Of a stretch of 64,000 nt of DNA, positions 60,495 through 64,000 are shown piece after piece. The notes below the pieces were generated by a model. It was not told the origin of the DNA, searched no databases, and worked only from the letters and a program-made list of their open reading frames with translations. Position numbers and translations under genes: made by a program. Numbering within the stretch: position 1 is the stretch's first letter; each line of letters begins with the position of its first letter. The DNA comes from Bradyrhizobium sp. AUGA SZCCT0158 (lineage in GTDB: Bacteria > Pseudomonadota > Alphaproteobacteria > Rhizobiales > Xanthobacteraceae): NCBI RefSeq assembly GCF_018130065.1, contig NZ_JAFCME010000012.1, forward strand, positions 152,918 to 216,917, read 5' to 3'.

Positions 60495-61343
60495 TTAGTC
60501 CAGCGCGCTTTGGGTGAAGAAGTGCTTGCGGATCCGCTGCACCAGTTCGGTGAAGGCGGGATCGGCCATCGAATCCAGCGAACGCGGGCGCGGCAGCGGC
60601 ACGTCGTAGATCGCCGCGATCGCGCCGGGGCGTTCGGTCATGACCAGCACACGGTCGGCCAGGAACACCGCTTCCGGTATCGAATGCGTGATCAGCAGCA
60701 CGGTCTTGCCGGTCTCGCGCTGGATCCGCATCAGTTCGACATTCATCTTCTCGCGCGTCATGGCATCGAGCGCGCCGAACGGCTCGTCCATCAGCATGAT
60801 TTTTGGATCGTGCACCAGCGCCCGGCAGATCGAGGCGCGCTGCTGCATGCCGCCCGAAAGCTGCCAGGGCAGCTTCTTCTCAAAGCCTTCGAGCCCGACC
60901 ATCTTGAGCAGCGCCTTGGCGCGCACGAGATATTCCTCGCGCGGCAGCTGCTTCATGTCAATCGGCAGCATCACGTTGCCGAGGATGTTGCGCCATGGCA
61001 GCAGCAGCGCGTTCTGGAACACGATGCCAACATTGCCGTGCGGTTTTGTCACCTGTTCGCCTTCGACCAGGATTTCCCCGGTCGACGGCGCCAGCAGGCC
61101 CGAGATCATCTTCAGCAGCGTGGACTTGCCGCAGCCGGACGGACCGACCACGACAAAGAACTCACCCTCGTTGATATGAAAATCCAGCGGCTTCAGCGAC
61201 GGCACATCGCCGTCGCGCGAGCGGTAGGTCTTCGACACGCCCGATAGCGTGATCCCCGGCGTGCCCGCGCCCGCCCGATCGGACACCAGCCGCAGATGCG
61301 CGGCGGGCTGATCGGTCTCCGTTGCTTTGGTCGCTGCGCTCAT
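60495..61343 (-). CDS. NitT/TauT-type ABC transporter ATPase
   Basis: 282-residue ATPase. Walker A is GPSGCGKS at 67-74, signature LSGGMQQR, Walker B ILMDEPFGALD, and the HSIPEAVFLADRV switch region. This form is typical of the SsuB/TauB/NrtD group. It partners the permease and binding protein just upstream, from which a palindromic repeat (61380-61461) separates it. Confidence 0.92.
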   Translation of the reverse strand: MSAATKATETDQPAAHLRLVSDRAGAGTPGITLSGVSKTYRSRDGDVPSLKPLDFHINEGEFFVVVGPSGCGKSTLLKMISGLLAPSTGEILVEGEQVTKPHGNVGIVFQNALLLPWRNILGNVMLPIDMKQLPREEYLVRAKALLKMVGLEGFEKKLPWQLSGGMQQRASICRALVHDPKIMLMDEPFGALDAMTREKMNVELMRIQRETGKTVLLITHSIPEAVFLADRVLVMTERPGAIAAIYDVPLPRPRSLDSMADPAFTELVQRIRKHFFTQSALD

Positions 61344-61379
61344 TCAGTTAATTCCGTTCGAATGCAGTGGTAGCCGTTC

Positions 61380-61461
61380 GTCATTGCGAGGAGCAAAGCG
61401 ACGAAGCAATCCATACTTGCTTTGCGGCACCATGGATTGCTTCGCTTCGCTCGCCATGACG
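61380..61461. repeat. GTCATTGCGAGG/GAAGCAATCCAT family palindromic repeat
   Basis: GTCATTGCGAGGAGCAAAGCG at the left pairs imperfectly with CGCTTCGCTCGCCATGACG at the right; inner GAAGCAATCCAT / ATGGATTGCTTC match exactly. It sits inside the seven-gene operon, between the binding-protein and ATPase genes, as the copy at 10412 does in paa. Confidence 0.85.
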
Positions 61462-61464
61462 AGA

Positions 61465-62463
61465 TCAGGACCCACCCTTCGGCAGATAATCATTGGTATA
61501 AAACGCCTTCGGATTGTCCTTGGCCTTGGCTTCGAGGCCGCCATACTCGACCATCAGATTGACCGTGTCGGTCATGTTCTGGTCGGTCACCTCGAACGGC
61601 CGCTTGCCCTTGGTTTCCGCCGTGCGATAGAGCGGGATCGTCAGTTCAAAGCCCTGCGTCAGCGTTTCGATCTTGCCGCCCTTGGGGTTGGCGTCGAGGA
61701 TCGATTGTGCTGCACCCTTGGCATCCTTCTCGGCGGCTTCGACGGCCTTGGTGGTCGCCGACATGAAACGCTTGACGAGGTCGGGATTGGACTTGACGAA
61801 CTCGGTGTTGGCGACGACGCCCGAGCAGACCATGTTGATGCCGTAGTCGGCGAACTTGATCGCGTTGACGTCCTTGCCGGTGGCGTCCTTGATCTTCATC
61901 GACTGGTCCATGACGTAGCCGAGCAGCAAATCAGCCTGGCCGTTGATGACGGCGTTGAGCTTGGTCTGGCCGTCGCCGGCGACCGTCTGGAAATCGCTTT
62001 CCTTCAGGCCGGTCTTCTTCAGGAACAGCGGCCAGATCTGGGTCATGGAATCGGCGGGCGTGATCGCCACCGTCTTGCCCTTGATGTCCTCGGGCTTCTT
62101 GATGTTCTTCTCGACGAAACCCATCGCCGACATCGGGCTGGTCTGCAGCAGCACGCCGGTAGCGACGATCGGCGCGCCCTTGACCGCCGCGCGCATCATT
62201 GTCGGCACGTCGACATAGCCGAAATTGGCGGTCTTGGCCGCAACGGCCTGCGTGGTCGCCGCCGAACCGCGGCCTTCCTGGATTTCGAGATCGATGCCCT
62301 CGGTGGCATAGATGCCCTTGGCCTTGCCGTAATAGAACGGCGCGTGCTCGCCATAGACGTACCAGTTCAGCATCAGCACCACCTTGTCGGCGGCGGATGC
62401 GGGAAGCACTGAAAGCGCGGTCCAGATCAACGCGGCCGAAACCGCAGTCATAGCTCGTATCAT
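61465..62463 (-). CDS. NitT/TauT-type ABC transporter substrate-binding protein
   Basis: 332-residue NMT1/SsuA-like periplasmic binding protein. A Sec signal (MTAVSAALIWTALSVLPASA) is cleaved after ASA, followed by DKVVLMLNWYVYGEHAPFYYG, the family start in which Trp-Tyr contact ligand. GGGAGG lies before the ATG at 62463. In characterised relatives ligands range from taurine and sulfonates to pyrimidine precursors; the enzymes downstream suggest an organic acid here. Confidence 0.9.
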   Translation of the reverse strand: MIRAMTAVSAALIWTALSVLPASAADKVVLMLNWYVYGEHAPFYYGKAKGIYATEGIDLEIQEGRGSAATTQAVAAKTANFGYVDVPTMMRAAVKGAPIVATGVLLQTSPMSAMGFVEKNIKKPEDIKGKTVAITPADSMTQIWPLFLKKTGLKESDFQTVAGDGQTKLNAVINGQADLLLGYVMDQSMKIKDATGKDVNAIKFADYGINMVCSGVVANTEFVKSNPDLVKRFMSATTKAVEAAEKDAKGAAQSILDANPKGGKIETLTQGFELTIPLYRTAETKGKRPFEVTDQNMTDTVNLMVEYGGLEAKAKDNPKAFYTNDYLPKGGS

Positions 62464-62527
62464 TGTCGTCCTCCCGTTGGTGTTGGCTTGCGGCCCTTGG
62501 ATGGGTCGCTTCTTTTTGGGTTACAGT

Positions 62528-63337
62528 TTACGAAGCAAAGATGATGTCCTCGCGCTGGCTGACATGCCAGGGAATGACGAGGCTTTCGATCCGGTCGACG
62601 ATCCAGAACAGGATCACGCCCATCAGCGCGAGAATCACCAGCGCAGCGAACATCGTCGGCAGATCGAAGGTACCGATCGAGCGCTGCAGCACATAGCCGA
62701 TCCCGGAATTGGAGCCGACGAACTCACCGACCACGGCGCCGACCACGGCCAGCGTAATCGACACTTTCAGGCCGGAGAAAATCGCCGGCATCGCATGCGG
62801 CAGGTTAACGGCGCAGAATACCCTGAAGCGGCTGCCCTGCATCGCGCGCGCCAGATCGACCATATCAGGGTCGACCGATTTGAAGCCCTGCACCGCCGAC
62901 ACCACCACCGGAAAGAATCCCAACAGAAACGCCGAGATCACTTTCGGGATGATGCCGAACCCGAACCAGACCACGAACAGCGGCGCGATCGCGATCTTCG
63001 GCACGGACTGGGAGAACACCAGCAGCGGATAGACGTAGCTTTCCACCGTCTTCGATCCCGCGATCAGCATGGCGACGGGAATGCCGAACACGGCCGAGAG
63101 CAGGAACCCGCAAATGGTGGCGTAGGTGGTGGGCCAGGCCTGCCGCAGCAGTTCCGGCCAGTCGGTCCACAGCACGGCGACGACATCGCCGGGCGCCGGG
63201 ATCTGGTAGGCGGGAATCCGGAACACGCGGATGGTCAGGTCCCAGATCACGACGATGAAAATCAGGAACAAAAACGGCCGCACCCACGCCGCGTTAAGCG
63301 CTTTGGTCACGCCGCTGGGGCCCTTCGGTTCGGCCAC
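62528..63337 (-). CDS. NitT/TauT-type ABC transporter permease
   Basis: 269-residue permease with about six membrane segments. The coupling loop DLARAMQGSRFRVFCAVNLPHAMPAIFSGL and the GVVGEFVGSNSGIGYVL-like segment (AVVGEFVGSNSGIGYVLQR) are typical of SsuC/TauC. The GTG at 63337 has GGGAG six bases upstream; a frame to 63490 runs into repeats. First gene of the seven-gene minus-strand operon. Confidence 0.92.
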   Translation of the reverse strand: MAEPKGPSGVTKALNAAWVRPFLFLIFIVVIWDLTIRVFRIPAYQIPAPGDVVAVLWTDWPELLRQAWPTTYATICGFLLSAVFGIPVAMLIAGSKTVESYVYPLLVFSQSVPKIAIAPLFVVWFGFGIIPKVISAFLLGFFPVVVSAVQGFKSVDPDMVDLARAMQGSRFRVFCAVNLPHAMPAIFSGLKVSITLAVVGAVVGEFVGSNSGIGYVLQRSIGTFDLPTMFAALVILALMGVILFWIVDRIESLVIPWHVSQREDIIFAS

Positions 63338-63434
63338 GTCTCGCTCCCTGATCAGGTTTTGTCGGAGAGAAATTAACCCGTTGGATAAATACTGTCCAGT
63401 GGCTTCCCTGTGACATTTTGAGGCTCGTCCCGCG

Positions 63435-63498
63435 GTCATTCCCCGATGCGGAATTGCGCATCTGAGGGCGCGCCACTTGGCGCGAGCCACGGAATGAC
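63435..63498. repeat. GTCATTCC...GGAATGAC inverted repeat with GATGCGGAATTGCGCATC core
   Basis: Outer arms GTCATTCC and GGAATGAC; inner near-palindrome GATGCGGAATTGCGCATC (one mismatch from the 18-base palindrome at 3660-3677). It lies in the 5' region of the ABC operon, about 100 bases before the permease start, so its promoter must lie close by. Confidence 0.75.
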
Positions 63499-63524
63499 AG
63501 CCAAATTTGACGCTGCCCTCTCCT

Positions 63525-63602
63525 CGTCATTGCGAGCGAAGCGAGGCAATCCATGGCGCGCCCAGCCGAGGAATGGATTGCTTCGCTCCGCTCGCAATGA
63601 CG
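63525..63602. repeat. GTCATTGCGAGCGAAGCG family palindromic repeat
   Basis: Left CGTCATTGCGAGCGAAGCG pairs with right CGCTCGCAATGACG; inner GCAATCCAT / ATGGATTGC. Fifth copy in the window, again beside the NitT/TauT-type operon. Confidence 0.9.
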
Positions 63603-63699
63603 GCTGGGTGCGACATTCCGACCCGACGGGCAAATCACTTCCGATTTACGGAAATCGTGTCAAGCCCCAAAGTAAAAAATATTTCTGTTTACCAGAATG

Positions 63700-64000
63700 A
63701 AAATCAGGTGCATATCTTTCGCCATCCCGTCCCACTCAGAGGGCGTCGGCCGTCGTCACGGACGTTGGGCGGGTTGCGGTGGACGCTGATGTTGCGAAGA
63801 CGTAACGCGACAGAGGCGTACGGCAAAACCGTGTGGTCCTGGCGCCCGTTGCAGGCGTCAAGCTGTCGGAGAAGCGCAAGCGGGAACGGCAGCGACGGAG
63901 TCAACCAAGAACTCGTCTCCGGGGAGATCACGGCATAAGCCGTAAAGCCATTGCGCAGGGAAGGCCGGGTGTTCTCCGCTGCCCTGTATGCTCGTGTGCC
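63700..64000. other. noncoding block, probably a repeated Bradyrhizobium element, cut by the window end
   Basis: No frame here has a ribosome binding site or a recognisable product; several short frames are open on both strands, as expected of high-GC noncoding DNA. Two adjacent stem-loops are visible: TCTCC-GG-GGAGA (63916-63927) and ACGGC-ATAA-GCCGT (63930-63943). From memory the stretch with GTGTGGTCCTGGCGCCCGTTG and GCCGTAAAGCCATTGCGCAG resembles a multicopy noncoding block in Bradyrhizobium genomes that is often misannotated as small proteins. The stretch 63603-63699 shows nothing I can name. Confidence 0.5.

Noticed and set aside
59205..61247. 680-codon plus-strand frame
   Set aside because: Antisense to the enolase-like and ABC ATPase genes; no motif and no start signal.
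10412..63602. Dispersed palindromes considered as IS elements
   Set aside because: Each is under 150 bases, contains no transposase reading frame and shows no obvious target duplication; REP-type repeats fit better.
63507..63938. 143-codon frame at the right end
   Set aside because: Starts inside a dispersed palindrome and continues through a probable noncoding repeat; such frames are typical false genes.
1..64000. tRNA, rRNA, riboswitch or integrase/attachment site
   Set aside because: I looked for conserved tRNA arms, rRNA stretches, common riboswitch cores and phage-type genes and saw none; a covariance-model scan would be needed to exclude small ones.

Overview
The window looks like chromosomal sequence of a Bradyrhizobium-type alphaproteobacterium (Nitrobacteraceae). 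The grounds are the high-GC codon use, several families of dispersed palindromic repeats of the kind that fill Bradyrhizobium genomes, a paaX-paaABCDEIK phenylacetate cluster, a CYP102-type P450-reductase fusion, class III PHA synthase genes, and stacked Dpp/Opp and NitT/TauT ABC transporters. The genus is inferred from memory of such genomes; there is no rRNA here to prove it. I saw no rRNA, tRNA, CRISPR array, phage or transposase gene.

Layout. 1-4.9 kb: the 5' end of an alpha/beta hydrolase, an amidase-signature enzyme, a sulfite-oxidase-like molybdoenzyme, an alpha/beta hydrolase-OsmC fusion and a YeeE/YedE sulfur transporter. 5.1-12.7 kb, all minus: paaX, paaA, paaB, paaC, paaD, paaE, paaI, paaK and an MDR oxidoreductase, which form the upper part of the phenylacetyl-CoA pathway (activation, epoxidation, thioesterase rescue). 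A perfect palindromic repeat sits between paaB and paaC. 12.8-20.7 kb: carbon-storage genes (phasin; a minimal phaE-phaC-GNAT set joined by ATGA overlaps), two alpha/beta hydrolases, a DUF445 membrane protein, a secreted NTF2-like protein and a spermidine-synthase-like protein.

20.8-28.4 kb, minus: a lipid-flavoured group of CYP102-type P450, epoxide hydrolase, WS/DGAT acyltransferase, alpha/beta hydrolase and a DUF6489-like protein, followed by a mostly deleted FAD oxidoreductase pseudogene. 28.5-42.5 kb, plus: twelve co-directional genes, namely two complete Dpp/Opp-type transporters arranged around a gamma-glutamyltransferase-like enzyme and a DUF1028 protein. This suggests uptake and intracellular cleavage of gamma-glutamyl or similar peptides. 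42.6-47.7 kb: a RidA/CnbZ-like protein and a histidine kinase, response regulator and receiver-adenylate cyclase set. 47.8-52.9 kb: a TetR-adaptor-RND efflux operon with strong palindromes at the tetR promoter. 53.3-55.7 kb: a second P450 and three small genes.

55.9-63.3 kb, minus: a tightly packed seven-gene operon (NitT/TauT-type ABC transporter, enolase-superfamily enzyme, Gfo/Idh/MocA oxidoreductase, DUF993 aldolase-like protein, TIM-barrel isomerase). It looks like a catabolic pathway for an unidentified sugar acid or polyol and is my best candidate for an undescribed system. The last ~300 bases hold no convincing gene but resemble a repeated noncoding block of Bradyrhizobium that runs off the window.
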